Shown here piece by piece: positions 39,132 to 39,154 of a DNA stretch of 39,154 nucleotides. The notes under the pieces were generated by a model that was not told the DNA's origin, searched no databases, and was given only the letters and a program-made list of their open reading frames with translations. A program made the translations under genes and the position numbers. The DNA comes from Bacteroidaceae bacterium (lineage in GTDB: Bacteria; Bacteroidota; Bacteroidia; Bacteroidales; Bacteroidaceae), in contig JAFXVN010000051.1 in assembly GCA_017524545.1 (NCBI GenBank), forward strand, positions 1-39,154, given 5' to 3'. The stretch's first letter is position 1. The number at the start of each line of letters is the position of its first letter.

Positions 39132-39154
39132 ATGTATCCACGTAAGAAACCCAA
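39132..39154 (+). CDS. Start of an unidentified gene (partial)
   Basis: ATG opens the frame MYPRKKP and continues past the window end. It is 5 nt after a -7 box, which would make the transcript almost leaderless. Too short to identify. Confidence 0.4.

Overview
The window comes from a member of the Bacteroidales, most likely Prevotellaceae. The left edge holds the 5' end of a 16S rRNA gene (minus strand) with a Prevotella/Bacteroides-type start. Promoters follow the Bacteroidota pattern TTTG - about 19-21 nt - TAnnTTTG, and Shine-Dalgarno sites are largely absent. Bacteroidales-specific families are present (DUF3244, DUF4292, a GlsA/GlsB-like glycine-lipid pair, class III FBPase). No CRISPR array and no complete insertion sequence were seen.

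Layout. 1-976: partial 16S rRNA, its leader and promoter, and a triplet of GTTTC palindromes. 977-5610 (minus): fbp, a Na/Pi cotransporter and rsmA. 5692-11683 (plus): a UPF0104 flippase-like membrane protein, then sppA, lpxK, punA and thiL. 11804-14196: a DUF3244 protein and the GlsA/GlsB-like acyltransferases. 14193-19965: dgt, dut, a TPR protein, a DUF4292 lipoprotein and an EnvC-like degenerate LytM protein, mixing nucleotide sanitation with envelope maintenance. 20027-21124: a VapBC-like toxin-antitoxin module bracketed by a perfect 35-bp direct repeat. 21240-28472: a surface-protein locus with a strong promoter, a ~500-nt structured leader, a beta-helix-like secreted protein, a 1403-aa repeat protein ending in a dockerin, a 378-aa protein with a possible cohesin-like domain, and an unlisted 51-aa small protein closed by a strong terminator. 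28519-30656 (minus): psd, pssA and a VanX-like dipeptidase. 30850-36926 (plus): dnaE, trxA, a small acidic protein and cysS. 36964-39052 (minus): a TPR-like protein and two AT-rich genes that look foreign and are related to each other. A new gene begins at the right edge.

The strongest unexplained signal is the intergenic DNA. Nearly every gap carries a short tandem array with a 7-bp period (sometimes 8). The unit differs from place to place (ATGAATT, AAGAGTT, AATGGTA, CAATGTT, TTTCAAC, AATCGTA, CCCTAAT and others) while the period stays the same. At four or more loci two arrays face each other as inverted copies around a 30-70 nt spacer. Several arrays lie directly upstream of -7 boxes, and some sit in frame inside genes (rsmA, the EnvC-like signal peptide, pssA, the cohesin-like protein). 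They resemble in format the heptanucleotide STRR repeats known in cyanobacteria.

The second candidate system is the surface locus: a leader RNA, a dockerin protein, a possible cohesin partner and a small protein, which together could form a non-cellulosomal surface assembly.
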